Below, one piece after another: positions 9,304-18,058 of a DNA stretch of 64,000 bases. The stretch is from Candidatus Competibacteraceae bacterium (GTDB taxonomy: Bacteria > Pseudomonadota > Gammaproteobacteria > Competibacterales > Competibacteraceae): NCBI GenBank assembly GCA_016712625.1, contig JADJQQ010000001.1:1302001-1366000 (forward strand), in the 5' to 3' direction. The position numbers and the translations under genes were made by a program. Position 1 is the first letter of the stretch. Each line of letters opens with the position of its first letter. The notes under the pieces were generated by a model. It was not told the DNA's origin and made no database searches. It saw only the letters and a list, made by a program, of their open reading frames with translations.

Positions 9304-9332
9304 AAATGCGGGCGAGATCAGGAATAATCAAG
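9304..9332 (-). promoter_or_regulatory. Possible sigma32 (heat-shock) promoter of lon
   Basis: On the minus strand CTTGATT (9332-9326), 14 bases, then CCGCATTT (9311-9304), about 35 bases before the lon ATG. The family consensus is CTTGAAA, 13-15 bases, CCCCATNT, so the match is 5 of 7 and 7 of 8. lon is a heat-shock gene in E. coli, which makes the site plausible. Confidence 0.4.
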
Positions 9333-9381
9333 GCCCAAGCTATTGAATGGGATGGGTGATTCAATCAACCGCACCCCGGCT

Positions 9382-9990
9382 TTAAGCCGCCTTCTTGCGC
9401 AACCTGATCTGCCGGAACCAACCGCCAGCCAGCGCCGGCTGGTCTGATAGCACCTCCAGTCCCGCGACCCGTTCCAAGACCCGTTCGAACACGACATCCG
9501 TGTGCGTGGCCAACTGGCCCAGCAATGGACTTAGTAACCGCCGTAGCGGCGCGAATTGACCAGGGCGCAGAAATTTATCGAGAATCAGGATTTGACCGCC
9601 AGCCCGCAACACCCGCGCCGCTTCCGCCAGCACCCGTTCGGGCTGAGGCGCTATCGCCAAGATCAGATGCAGCACCACCGCATCGAACTGGGCATCACGA
9701 TACGGTAGCTGGCGGGCATCGCCGAGGTCGAGATGAATGTTCAGATGGGCGGCGGCGGCCTTGCGCCGGGCGCGCGCTAGCATCGCGGGGGTCAAATCGA
9801 GGCCGGTGTAATGGAGCCCGGGCGGCAGCAAGGGTAGATCGAGTCCGCTGCCGATCCCGGCCAGCAACACCGCGCCAAGCGGTGGCGCGTTCAAAGCCGC
9901 CAAGCTCTGGCGACGCGCATTGAGGGTAAACGGGGCGACGAAGGCATCGTAAATCGGCGCGATCAGAGTGTAGCTGTGGCGCAAACTCAA
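9382..9990 (-). CDS. Class I SAM-dependent methyltransferase (UbiE/PmtA-like)
   Basis: 202 residues from a TTG start with a GAGG box nine bases upstream. SAM-binding motif I is AGIGSGLDLPLL near residues 43-55; motif II is YTGLDLTPAMLARAR, with the acidic residue LD binding the ribose; DARQLPY and FDAVVLHLILA follow, and LRAGGQILILD is the post-motif. The pattern is that of methyltransferase type 11 enzymes; short members of this kind include phosphatidylethanolamine and quinone methylases. The substrate cannot be read from sequence. It begins 11 bases after apaG and is probably co-transcribed with it. Confidence 0.75.
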   Translation of the reverse strand: MSLRHSYTLIAPIYDAFVAPFTLNARRQSLAALNAPPLGAVLLAGIGSGLDLPLLPPGLHYTGLDLTPAMLARARRKAAAAHLNIHLDLGDARQLPYRDAQFDAVVLHLILAIAPQPERVLAEAARVLRAGGQILILDKFLRPGQFAPLRRLLSPLLGQLATHTDVVFERVLERVAGLEVLSDQPALAGGWFRQIRLRKKAA

Positions 9991-10001
9991 GGTAGAACGC
10001 C

Positions 10002-10388
10002 TCAGTGCAAAGTGCGGGGGATGGACAGAACGAACGGCGGAATATCGGCCTCGAACGTTACCCCATCGTCGGCCAGCATTTGATAGCTACCTTTCATGCT
10101 GCCAACCGAGGTTTCCAGGATTGCGCCGCTGGTATATTGAAAACCTTCGCCGGGGCGCAGATAAGGTTGTTCGCCAACCACGCCTTCGCCCCGCACTTCC
10201 TCGATTTTGCCGTTAGAGTCGGTGATGATCCAGTGCCGATTGAGGAGTTTGGCTGGGATGTTGCCCTGATTCTGGATAACGATGGTGTAAGCGAAGACAT
10301 AACGGTCGTGCGTCGGATCGGACTGTTCTTCCAAATAAAACGCTTGCGCGGCGACCTTAATGTTGTAGTCCGTCTTTTTTCTCGCCAT
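10002..10388 (-). CDS. apaG: ApaG family protein
   Basis: 128 residues from the ATG at 10388 (MARKKTDYNIKV), matching the usual ApaG length of about 125; a longer upstream reading has no family similarity. The fold is a fibronectin type III-like beta sandwich, with conserved stretches YVFAYTIVIQN, LLNRHWIITDS, GVVGEQPYLRPGEGFQY and GSMKGSY. ApaG is linked in other bacteria to apaH and ksgA and has been tied to cobalt or magnesium efflux; its biochemical role is not settled. Here it sits without ksgA or apaH, ahead of a methyltransferase gene. Confidence 0.92.
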   Translation of the reverse strand: MARKKTDYNIKVAAQAFYLEEQSDPTHDRYVFAYTIVIQNQGNIPAKLLNRHWIITDSNGKIEEVRGEGVVGEQPYLRPGEGFQYTSGAILETSVGSMKGSYQMLADDGVTFEADIPPFVLSIPRTLH

Positions 10389-10625
10389 GGACGGTCGATT
10401 CCAGGTGGGTTGAAGGGAGTTTGGGCAGTAGTGACAAAGGACTTGATGGCGTTGGCCATCAATCAATTTTGGTGGATCGCCGCTCAATTGTACAATGATT
10501 GGTGGCGCTTCAATCGATATCGGCGGTGATTGATTAAAACGGAAGCGAGCATCGAAATCAGCGCTTGTCGGCCATGGATCCTAATCTTCGATTCATCACT
10601 TCGATCCAGCAAGCGAGAGTACGCC

Positions 10626-11225
10626 ATGTCCGCTCGAACCCGTATCCAGCGACTATCCGGTCGTGAGATCAATCCCTATCTACCTGATCTGGCGCGATTG
10701 CGCATTCAAGTGTTTCGAGAATACCCTTATCTCTACGAGGGCAGTAGCGATTATGAAGAGAGGTACTTGAAGACTTATGCCAGCGTCCCAGAGAGTGTGA
10801 TGGTGCTGGTGTGGGATAATGATCATGTGGTCGGCGCTTCCAGCGGGTTGCCATTGGTGGCCGAACCCCCAGAAGTCATCGCACCCTTTGTGACGCAGGG
10901 TTATGAGCCGGGCCGGCTATTCTATTACGGTGAGTCGGTGCTGCTGCCTGCCTATCGAAAGGCAGGGCTGGGCAAGCGCTTTTTCGAGGAGCGGGAGGTC
11001 CATGCGCGAGCGTTGAACCGCTTTGATACCGTCTGTTTCTGTGCGGTCAAGCGGCCGGCCGACCATCCGCGTCGGCCAGTGGATTATATGCCGCTGGATG
11101 ATTTCTGGAAACGGCGCGGCTTCGTCAAGCACCCCGAATTACGCACCACTTTCTCATGGCGGGACGTGGGCGAGCCTGTAGAAACGCCCAAGCCGATGGC
11201 GTTCTGGCTTAAAGCGCTGCTTTGA
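10626..11225 (+). CDS. GNAT family N-acetyltransferase
   Basis: 199 residues from the ATG at 10626, after a GCGAGAG stretch; the frame is open further upstream but without a family match. The GNAT core is visible: VMVLVWDNDHVVGASS as strands 2-4, LFYYGESVLLPAYRKAGLGKRFFEER as strand 4 plus the acetyl-CoA pyrophosphate loop (Q/RxxGxG, here RKAGLG), and a long C-terminal part with FWKRRGFVKHPE. It transfers an acetyl group from acetyl-CoA to an amine; the substrate is unknown. It is divergent from apaG and converges on the trpB-like gene. Confidence 0.75.
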   Translation: MSARTRIQRLSGREINPYLPDLARLRIQVFREYPYLYEGSSDYEERYLKTYASVPESVMVLVWDNDHVVGASSGLPLVAEPPEVIAPFVTQGYEPGRLFYYGESVLLPAYRKAGLGKRFFEEREVHARALNRFDTVCFCAVKRPADHPRRPVDYMPLDDFWKRRGFVKHPELRTTFSWRDVGEPVETPKPMAFWLKALL

Positions 11226-11261
11226 GCGGCGAGAGCGGCGCTGCCGCCGCTCCGATTGATA

Positions 11262-12626
11262 TCACAACGCCACGGCAGGCAACGCGGATAAGGCCGTTGC
11301 CAGTTCCGCTTCATCGTAATCCTGATCGGTCAGTTTGCCGGCGAAATAGTCCATATACGCCTGCATGTCGAAGTGGCCGTGACCGGAAAGGTTGAACAAG
11401 ATCGCTCGGCTGACCCCGTCTTCCTTACAGCGCCGCGCTTCGTCGATAGCCGCTTTTACCGCGTGATTGCTTTCCGGGGCGGGCAGGATGCCTTCAGCGC
11501 GGGCGAACTGGACGCCAGCTTCGAAACAACCGATCTGGTGATAAGCGCGGGCTTCAATCAAACCCAATTCCTTGACGTGGCTGACCAGCGGGGCCATGCC
11601 GTGGTAGCGCAGACCGCCGGCGTGGAAACCCGGCGGGGTGAAGGTCGAACCGAGCGTATGCATTTTGGTGAGTGGGGTCAGATGCGCGGTGTCGCCAAAA
11701 TCATAAGCGTACTGGCCGCGCGTTAGGGTCGGGCAAGCCGCCGGTTCGATGGCGAGGGCGCGTACTTTGGGACCGCCGCGCAATTGCGCGCCGATAAAGG
11801 GGAAAGCGATCCCGGCAAAGTTGGAGCCACCCCCGGCGCAGCCGATCACCACATCCGGGTAATCATTGGCCAGCGCCATTTGTTCCATCGCTTCCAAACC
11901 GATCACGGTTTGGTGCAACAACACATGATTCAAGACCGAGCCGAGTGCGTAGTTCGTGTCATCGCGTTGGGCGGCAATTTCGACCGCTTCGGAAATGGCG
12001 ATGCCCAAGCTACCGGGGTGATCGGCCCGCTTGGCGAGGATGGCCCGGCCAGAGGCGGTCTCGTCGGACGGGGAGGCGACGCAGCGCGCTCCGTAGGTTT
12101 CCATCAGCGCCCGGCGATAGGGCTTCTGCTGGTAAGACACCCGCACCATGAACACTTGCACGTCGATGCCGAATAACGCGCCGGCAAACGCCAGCGACGA
12201 CCCCCACTGGCCAGCGCCGGTTTCGGTGGAGATGCGCTTGATGCCTGCTTCCTTGTTGTAAAACGCTTGTGCGACGGCGGTGTTGGGTTTGTGGCTGCCG
12301 GCTGGGCTGACGCCTTCGTACTTGTAATAAATCCGCGCCGGCGTATCGAGCGCCTGTTCCAATCGCCGGGCGCGATAGAGCGGGCTGGGCCGCCATTGGC
12401 GGTAAATGTCACGAACCGGTTGCGGAATCTCGACTTCACACGCGGTTGTTACTTCCTGCATGATCAATGATAGAGGAAACAGCGGTGCGAGGTCGTCCGG
12501 GCCAATAGGTTGCAATGTGCCCGGATGCAGCACCGGAGGCGGCGGCACGGGTAAGTCAGCGACTAAGTTGTACCACGCTTTGGGCATCCGGCTCTCATCG
12601 AGCAGGTATTTGACGGATTCGGTCAT
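11262..12626 (-). CDS. trpB2: Tryptophan synthase beta chain, TrpB2 type
   Basis: 454 residues, clearly longer than the ~400 of classical TrpB and typical of the TrpB2 (TIGR01415-like) group. The pyridoxal phosphate lysine is in PAGSHKPNTA near residue 117 and the phosphate-binding loop is GCAGGGSNFAG near 248. It joins indole and serine to make tryptophan. An AGGA box lies six bases before the ATG. No trpA or other trp gene is near, as usual for TrpB2, which is thought to act alone, for example in indole salvage. The next gene upstream on this strand is 500 bases away, so it should have its own promoter. Confidence 0.9.
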   Translation of the reverse strand: MTESVKYLLDESRMPKAWYNLVADLPVPPPPVLHPGTLQPIGPDDLAPLFPLSLIMQEVTTACEVEIPQPVRDIYRQWRPSPLYRARRLEQALDTPARIYYKYEGVSPAGSHKPNTAVAQAFYNKEAGIKRISTETGAGQWGSSLAFAGALFGIDVQVFMVRVSYQQKPYRRALMETYGARCVASPSDETASGRAILAKRADHPGSLGIAISEAVEIAAQRDDTNYALGSVLNHVLLHQTVIGLEAMEQMALANDYPDVVIGCAGGGSNFAGIAFPFIGAQLRGGPKVRALAIEPAACPTLTRGQYAYDFGDTAHLTPLTKMHTLGSTFTPPGFHAGGLRYHGMAPLVSHVKELGLIEARAYHQIGCFEAGVQFARAEGILPAPESNHAVKAAIDEARRCKEDGVSRAILFNLSGHGHFDMQAYMDYFAGKLTDQDYDEAELATALSALPAVAL

Positions 12627-13127
12627 GTCGGTTCCTGAAGAAACGCCCGCTTCATGGGCCTTCGATAAGGTTGCTATTCGCTGAGCGAGGGCGTTTGCTA
12701 ATTTATGGGGTTGTTGAGCCGCGCGCTGGCGATTAAGGCCGCTATTTTAGCGTAATTTTATTTTTGATTCTTAAGGGTTTGCGATCAGAAAGAGATACAT
12801 TGAGAATGTATTCTTTTGAGACCCTTTTTCTTAAGTTCATCGTCTTTATTATTAACGATTACCGTCGCCACCGTGAACACGGGCGACTATTCCAGGAGCT
12901 GGGGTTTTTGACAATTGGAACAGGTGTACGCCTAATGCCTGCTAGGCGCCCCAAATGGGTACCGTGACGATGAATCAATCGAAGGCGGTTATACGGCGCG
13001 CTGCAAAGAGTGAGGGCCTGAAATAGGTTGGAGGCTAGTGCTGCGCTGCCTCGGTTAAGCAACAACGCCTGGCGGCTTGCTTGCAACCGTCAGGCGTTGT
13101 TGTGGGCGGCTTGAACGAAGTGGAGCA
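12627..13127. other. 500-base gap without a recognisable gene
   Basis: Between the trpB2 start and the terE stop I see no convincing gene. Short open frames exist on both strands but lack ribosome sites and family features. 12740-12860 is AT-rich and likely holds the trpB2 promoter; 13060-13102 is a strong hairpin. The middle, 12870-13050, has ordinary base composition and could be a decayed gene remnant, but I recognise nothing in it. Confidence 0.5.
13060..13102. terminator. Strong hairpin after the ter operon
   Basis: CAACAACGCCTGGCGG (13060-13075) pairs with CCGTCAGGCGTTGTTG (13087-13102), 16 base pairs with a single G-U pair when read as RNA, around an 11-base loop. It lies 26 bases after the terE stop. 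There is no T run on either side, so it may be an RNA-stabilising end or a Rho-assisted stop instead of a classic intrinsic terminator. Confidence 0.45.
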
Positions 13128-13706
13128 TTAACCCAGGTTAACGCCAAAGTCCCGCGCGACAGCCGCCAAACCACCGGCATAACCTTGGCCGATGGCCTTG
13201 AACTTCCACTCATCGTTATTACGGTACAGCTCGCCAAAGATCATCGCCGTTTCGGTGGACGCATCTTCCGACAGGTCGTAACGCGCGATTTCCTGATCGC
13301 CCTCGGCGTTGAGAGCGCGAATGTAGGCATTGCCGACCTGGCCGAAGTTCTGCTTGCGGGCATCAGCATCGTGAATGGTCACCACGAAGGCAACTTTGGC
13401 GGTATCGGCAGTCAGCGCGCCTAAATCGATTTCGATCAGCTCGTCATCGCCCTCGCCCACACCGGTACGATTATCGCCTTTATGGGTGACCGATCCAGCA
13501 GGGTCAGTAGGGTTATTGTAAAAGATAAAATGCTGATCGCTCAGGACTTTCCCGCTAGCATTCAGCACAAAAGCGGAGGCATCCAGATCAAATTCGGTGC
13601 CGTCGGTTTTGCGTAAATCCCAGCCCAGACCGAAACGTACCCGCTTCAAGCCGGGCGCCTGTTTGCTCAATGAAACGTTTCCACCTTTTTGCAGAGAGAT
13701 TGCCAT
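13128..13706 (-). CDS. terE: TerD-family stress protein TerE
   Basis: 192 residues, the normal length for TerD-domain proteins. The domain spans the whole chain: FGLGWD near residue 25, the calcium-binding FDLDASAFVL near 40, GDNRTGVGEGDDE near 78-90, and the end motif FGELYRNNDEWKF plus GQGYAGGLA. LSDQHFIFYNN and IARYDLSEDASTETAMIFGELYR place it closer to TerE than TerD. These proteins bind calcium and are needed for resistance to tellurite and other envelope or oxidative stress in plasmid-borne ter loci, probably as a membrane-linked complex with TerC and TerB. It is the last gene of the terZABCDE operon. Confidence 0.92.
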   Translation of the reverse strand: MAISLQKGGNVSLSKQAPGLKRVRFGLGWDLRKTDGTEFDLDASAFVLNASGKVLSDQHFIFYNNPTDPAGSVTHKGDNRTGVGEGDDELIEIDLGALTADTAKVAFVVTIHDADARKQNFGQVGNAYIRALNAEGDQEIARYDLSEDASTETAMIFGELYRNNDEWKFKAIGQGYAGGLAAVARDFGVNLG

Positions 13707-13760
13707 CTTTGATTCCTGTCGTTGTGAAGATTGATCGGCTTTATAGACTGAGCCAAAGCA

Positions 13761-14336
13761 TCAGACGTTAATCCCATACTGGCGACACATGGCCGCCAGG
13801 CCACCTGCATAACCCTGACCGACGGCGCCAAATTTCCATTCGCTACCATGACGGTAAATTTCGCCGAAAATCATCGCTGTCTCGGTCGACGCATCTTCAG
13901 CTAGATCATAGCGGGCCACTTCGGTGTTGGTTTCCGCGTTAACGAGACGGATAAAGGCGTTACTCACTTGGCCAAAGTTTTGCCGGCGCTGATCCGCATC
14001 ATGAATCGTGACGGTGAAGGTGATTTTTTGCACGTCGGTTGGCACTTTGCCTAGGTCCACCAACAGTGCTTCATCGTCGCCTTCGCCCGCCCCCGTGCGG
14101 TTATCGCCAGTGTGCTGGACCGAACCACAAGTGGATTTCAACTGGTTGTAGAAAATGAAATCGGCTTCGGAACGAACTTTGCCGTTGGCATCCAGCAAGA
14201 AGGCCGAGGCATCAAGATCAAAATCCGCGCCGTCGGTCGCGCGAGCGTCCCACCCCAGGCCAATCAGCACCTTTTTTAAGTCGGGCGCTTCCTTGCTTAG
14301 CGACAATTTACCGCCCTTGTTAAGAGAAATAGCCAT
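13761..14336 (-). CDS. terD: TerD-family stress protein TerD
   Basis: 191 residues. The start LNKGGKLSLSKEAP, the block VLIGLGWDARATDGADFDLD and the end EWKFGAVGQGYAGGLAAM follow E. coli plasmid TerD almost position by position. The acidic pairs DFDLDAS and GEGDDE are the expected calcium ligands. A clear CCCGGAGGACAA-like purine box lies upstream of the ATG. Paralogous with terE just downstream (54-base gap) and with terZ and terA further upstream. In the pathway it is thought to be a soluble partner of the TerC membrane protein. Confidence 0.93.
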   Translation of the reverse strand: MAISLNKGGKLSLSKEAPDLKKVLIGLGWDARATDGADFDLDASAFLLDANGKVRSEADFIFYNQLKSTCGSVQHTGDNRTGAGEGDDEALLVDLGKVPTDVQKITFTVTIHDADQRRQNFGQVSNAFIRLVNAETNTEVARYDLAEDASTETAMIFGEIYRHGSEWKFGAVGQGYAGGLAAMCRQYGINV

Positions 14337-14444
14337 AATCAGTTGTCCTCCCGTAGGTAAATGCGGATAGGAGAGTGTGAAAACATTTAGGCGCGGGCAA
14401 CCGGGAACCAGCTGTTCTTCGATCGCCCCACCCGATGACAGTGA

Positions 14445-15524
14445 TTAAAGTTCTCGATCGCGAGCTTCGATCTTTTCTTCAACTTTCGCCTGTTGCGTCA
14501 CGTTCTTATCTTCCGGCTCCTCTTTCGCTGGGAATAACAGTGAGGCGATGACGCCCACCGCCAGGGTGCCAAGAATGATCATGAGGCTCATGTCGGCGGA
14601 GATATTGAATCCGGGCCAGTGGAACAGGTGGTTAGACGCCTGCAACGCCAGTTTGAAGGCGATAAAGAAGAGCAGCGCCGCCACCGCCTTGTCCAGGTGA
14701 ACCAGGTATTTCTGCGCCGCCGCCAGCACAAAGTACAGCGAGCGCAAACCGAGAATGGCGAAAATCACTGCCGAATAGACTAATAGCGGTTCGCGAGTCA
14801 CCGCGATAATGGCGGGCACCGAATCGAAGGCGAAGATGATGTCGGAGACTTCGATAACCACCAAGCACAGCAGCATTGGCGTGGCATACAGCGCCGCCTT
14901 GCGGGCGACCAGAAGGCCCGGATCCTGGGCGGTCAAGGTTTCAACGTGTTTGTGATCGACAAAGAAATGATCGCCGTGCAAGCGGGGATAAACCGGAATG
15001 AGCTTCTGCGTCATCCGGACCGACCAATGGTCGGAATAGTCAGCAATCTCATCATCCCCGCCGATCCCTGATAGCATTTTCCAGCCAGTCCAGGCCACGA
15101 TGGCGGCGAACAAGAATTCAATCCAGGTGCTTAGCCCGAACAGCGTGGTGCCGAAGGCGATGAAAATCATCCGAAAGAGCACCGCGCCCAGGATGCCGAA
15201 ATACAAAATCCGGTGTTGTAAAGCGCCCTTGATCCCGAACGAGGCAAAGATGGCGACGAACACCATCAGATTGTCGACCGACAGTGATTTTTCTAGGATA
15301 TAGCCCGCCAAAAACAGTTCGGCGAATTCAGCGCCGTGATGGATCTTGATGTAGAAGTAAAAGGCGATGGCCAGAAAGATCCAGAACAGGGACCATGCCG
15401 TGGCGTTGGCGATGCTAATGTCCTTCCCGTCCCGGTGCAGCCGTAAATCCAGCCACACCGAGAAAGTGACCACCGCCACAAAGAGGGCGATGGTTTCCAG
15501 CGGATAGCCAATATGGTTTTCCAT
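14445..15524 (-). CDS. terC: TerC integral membrane protein
   Basis: 359 residues with about nine hydrophobic helices, as in TerC. Family marks are LAGYILEKSLSVDNLMVF near residues 72-90, with the conserved acidic residues E and D inside the membrane, and VVIEVSDIIFAFDSVPAI near 222-240, the repeated inverted motif. The end is a charged cytoplasmic tail (KVEEKIEARDREL). TerC belongs to the LysE-like transporter group; related Alx and MeeF/MeeY proteins handle manganese, so metal export is a likely biochemical role. It starts 15 bases before terB ends upstream, consistent with one transcript. Confidence 0.95.
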   Translation of the reverse strand: MENHIGYPLETIALFVAVVTFSVWLDLRLHRDGKDISIANATAWSLFWIFLAIAFYFYIKIHHGAEFAELFLAGYILEKSLSVDNLMVFVAIFASFGIKGALQHRILYFGILGAVLFRMIFIAFGTTLFGLSTWIEFLFAAIVAWTGWKMLSGIGGDDEIADYSDHWSVRMTQKLIPVYPRLHGDHFFVDHKHVETLTAQDPGLLVARKAALYATPMLLCLVVIEVSDIIFAFDSVPAIIAVTREPLLVYSAVIFAILGLRSLYFVLAAAQKYLVHLDKAVAALLFFIAFKLALQASNHLFHWPGFNISADMSLMIILGTLAVGVIASLLFPAKEEPEDKNVTQQAKVEEKIEARDREL

Positions 15525-15539
15525 AAATTTAGAGTGCGC

Positions 15540-15994
15540 TCACGCTAAGTCGAAGTCTTTGGGATTCAGCCCCAATTCATTGCAAATTTTGCTGACGATG
15601 GCTTTCTCGTGCTCGTCGAAATTGCCGTCGGCCGCCCCAATGGCGCAGCAAACCCGAACCATCAAACGAGATTCGGAATCCTTGCCTTTCAATTTGGCCA
15701 CCACTTGCAACGCGCTCGCCTGGCCAATCTGGTGATCGAAATCGAACTGTTTCGAGTATTTCTCGAAGATGCTAATGACTTCTTGGGCATCGAACACCGA
15801 CAGGACATCGGAATTGCGCAAGAATCCCATCATTTTTTGTTTTCTTCAGGACGAACCACGCCGTCGGCGTGAGCGACCAGCGCGCAACCGGCCACGACCG
15901 CTTCCAAAAAGCTCTTATTTTTGAGCTTGGTGACTTCGGTTTTTAGATTGGCGCTGACTTCAGCGTAACGTTGCTTCAACCATTCAAGAGCCAC
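15540..15994 (-). CDS. terB: TerB, interrupted by a -1 frameshift at an A6 run
   Basis: Two overlapping frames together give TerB. The first begins at a GTG (15994) with a GGAG box eight bases upstream and ends EENKK-stop; the second begins MMGFLRNSD at 15833 and ends at 15540. They overlap at the sequence AAAAAATGATGG near 15830-15837. E. coli TerB reads straight through at the matching place (EEKQKMIGFIRS). One extra A, or a ribosomal -1 slip, joins the halves into exactly 151 residues, the E. coli length. TerB is an all-helical cytoplasmic metal-binding protein with the motif VVAGCALVAHADG and a second half GNFDEHEKAIV; it bridges TerC to the TerD proteins. Either sequencing error or real frameshifting could explain the break. 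Confidence 0.85.
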
Positions 15995-16035
15995 AGTTAT
16001 TTCTCCAGAGCGAGAGTTAATCAAAAGGAGGGAAA

Positions 16036-17277
16036 TCAGTCTTTCGAACCCGCCACCCAGCGCAGGCCAAAGTTGTAGGCTTGATCCAGATAGCGGTGAT
16101 CCTGAAAATATTCAACCAGTTTTGTGACCTTGAGGTTGCCGCTTTGGTTCTCCAGCAACGCCAGAGCGCACATCCGTTGATCGTTCCGGTGACTGTCGAG
16201 CCGGATTTCCAAAGTGGGTTGATCCGGAGCGCGCAGGGTGACCACGGCGTCGGTTTCCGACCAATTCGGAGCGCCTTCGTAGATCATGGCGAACAGCACA
16301 ATCCGATCCAGCTCGTTCCAGTACTGACCGTTGATGTGCAGGAATTCACCTTCGGCGCTAGCACCGCTGCGGTCGTCGCCCATCAGCTGGATGTAGGGCG
16401 GCTGATGCAGGCTGCCGAAAGTATTGCCGAGCGCCTGCACCGCGCCACCCCGACCATCGCGCAATTTGAACAGGCATCCAAGATCAAGATCGACCTTGCG
16501 GCCACCGGTCAGCCGGCCAAAAAACCCCTTGCCGCTGTTACTGCCTTGGTGCCAGTTGAGATTGACCACAATTTCGCCGAAGCCCTGGGCTTTTTTCTCA
16601 AGCGAAATGCTCGGATTTCTTTTGTCGAGCGTAATTTTTTCCAGCCGGATCGGTTTGGGCGCGGCGGTTGGCGCGGCGGCTTGGGGGGCCGGCGGGGATG
16701 ATGCGGTGGCCGGCGCTGGGGTCGCGGCGGCGTCGGGATCATCGCCCACGTCCACGCCATACTGTTGGGCCAGCGGGCCGAGGCCGCCGACAAAACCTTG
16801 GCCGACCGCGCGGAATTTCCATTCCCCGTTTCGCGAATAAAATTCGCCGACGATCAGGGCGGTTTCAGCCATCATCTTGGTTGACAGCGGAAAGGCCGCC
16901 AGCGTCGTTTTCGTCTGCGCGTCGCGCATTTCCGCGCGCACCTGCTGCAACTGGCCGAAGGATTGCCCGCGCCGCGCGCCCTGGTCGATGGTCAGAGCGA
17001 TCACAATCCGTTCGATGGCCGCCGGTAGCTGGGCGAAAGTCACGGTAAAGGCGCGGGCGTCGCCCGCGCGCTGGATGCCGCCGCCGGGCAGCGCGGGTTG
17101 GTTGTAGAACACAAAATCGTCGTCACCGCGCACCTTGCCCTGCGCCGTCAAGGCGAAAGCGCTGGAATCCAGCGTTAGCGGCGTGTTGGCCGGTTCCCAG
17201 GCCAAGGTGATTTCGACGGTGGCCGGCGCCAGGCTGTGCTTGGTGATGGAAAAATTCTGGCCGGGTTGCAAGTCCAT
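16036..17277 (-). CDS. terA: TerA, two TerD-like domains joined by a Pro/Ala linker
   Basis: 413 residues from the ATG at 17277 (MDLQPGQNFS), 17 bases after terZ; the longer upstream reading overlaps terZ and is rejected. The first TerD-like domain covers about 1-185 (LTLDSSAFALTAQGKVRGDDDF, GEFYSRNGEWKFRAVGQGFVGGL). A Pro/Ala-rich linker follows at about 190-225. The C-terminal domain (230-413) resembles the second half of TerA proteins, with VDLDLGCLFKLRDG, a GDDRSGASAEGE acid cluster and LALLENQSGNLKVTK. TerA is a scaffold-like member of tellurite-resistance and phage-inhibition clusters. Ligand and partner details are inferred from the family. Confidence 0.88.
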   Translation of the reverse strand: MDLQPGQNFSITKHSLAPATVEITLAWEPANTPLTLDSSAFALTAQGKVRGDDDFVFYNQPALPGGGIQRAGDARAFTVTFAQLPAAIERIVIALTIDQGARRGQSFGQLQQVRAEMRDAQTKTTLAAFPLSTKMMAETALIVGEFYSRNGEWKFRAVGQGFVGGLGPLAQQYGVDVGDDPDAAATPAPATASSPPAPQAAAPTAAPKPIRLEKITLDKRNPSISLEKKAQGFGEIVVNLNWHQGSNSGKGFFGRLTGGRKVDLDLGCLFKLRDGRGGAVQALGNTFGSLHQPPYIQLMGDDRSGASAEGEFLHINGQYWNELDRIVLFAMIYEGAPNWSETDAVVTLRAPDQPTLEIRLDSHRNDQRMCALALLENQSGNLKVTKLVEYFQDHRYLDQAYNFGLRWVAGSKD

Positions 17278-17294
17278 TGGGAGAATTCCAGGGG

Positions 17295-17897
17295 CTACAG
17301 GTAAGGCCGGAGCGTCGGCAACAGGTCGTGGAACGTACGACCGCTGGCATGTTCGCCAATTGCTTGCAATTTCCATTCATTGGCGTGGCGGTATAATTTG
17401 GTCATGATCAGTCCGGTGTAATCGCCACCCTCCAGCGACAAATCGAAGCGGGCGATTTCGCTGTGGCTCGCGTCGTCCACGAGCCGGCAGAGCGCGGTGG
17501 GAATGCCAGCAAACCCTTCGCCGCTGAAGCTGTTGACGGTGAAGATCAATGATTGAATCGTTGCTGGCAGTCGGCTTAAGTCGATGCTGATCCGTTCGTT
17601 CTCGGCGCTGGCGCCGCCACCGCCGGAGCGATCATCGCCGCTGTGTTGAATGGAGCCACACTGGCTTTTTAGTTGTCTGAACCATACAGTATCGACCAGA
17701 TTGCCGCTGGCGTCGAACAACAGACAGGAAGCATCCAAATCCACCGCTTCCTGACGAGTGCCCGCGCCAAAGCCCAGAAAGCCGCGAGTTTGAACCTGCT
17801 TCATACCCCAGCCGAGTCCCATGACGACTCGGCTCAGACTGCGGCCAGCCTCTTTTTCCAGGCTGATACGCTGTCCTTTTTGCAAATTGATGGCCAT
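17295..17897 (-). CDS. terZ: TerZ, first gene of the ter operon
   Basis: 200 residues. The TerD-type domain has VVMGLGWGMKQ near 25, an extra loop TRGFLGFGAGTRQ near 37-50 that is typical of TerZ, VDLDASCLLFD, and HSGDDRSGGGGASAENE as acidic metal-binding stretch; it ends with LYRHANEWKLQAIGE but lacks the GYAGGL tail of TerD. It opens the minus-strand set terZABCDE. The sigma32-like site at 18059-18087 lies about 150 bases upstream of the ATG. In known systems TerZ binds calcium and is one of the core cytoplasmic proteins. Confidence 0.88.
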   Translation of the reverse strand: MAINLQKGQRISLEKEAGRSLSRVVMGLGWGMKQVQTRGFLGFGAGTRQEAVDLDASCLLFDASGNLVDTVWFRQLKSQCGSIQHSGDDRSGGGGASAENERISIDLSRLPATIQSLIFTVNSFSGEGFAGIPTALCRLVDDASHSEIARFDLSLEGGDYTGLIMTKLYRHANEWKLQAIGEHASGRTFHDLLPTLRPYL

Positions 17898-18058
17898 ATG
17901 GATGCCTCTGTTGGATTGACTGGTTTGGCGAAACTACGGGTAATGCTGGCATACCCATTTGGATGAAGGGTAGGCACAGGCCGTTTCGGTTTCAGGAGTG
18001 GCGGCGTATCAATAAGGAATAAGGATTCAATGATCAGTCTTTACAGTATCGTTGGGGA

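Noticed and set aside
10005..10529. Plus-strand frame of 174 codons over apaG
   Set aside because: It is antisense to apaG, whose length and motifs match its family fully.
12764..13086. Small genes in the trpB2-terE gap on either strand
   Set aside because: Neither the plus frame at 12764-12967 nor the minus frame at 12859-13086 has a ribosome site, hydrophobic pattern or known motif.
13128..17897. Mobile ter island
   Set aside because: No integrase, transposase, direct repeats or tRNA junction flank the operon, and base composition matches neighbouring genes.
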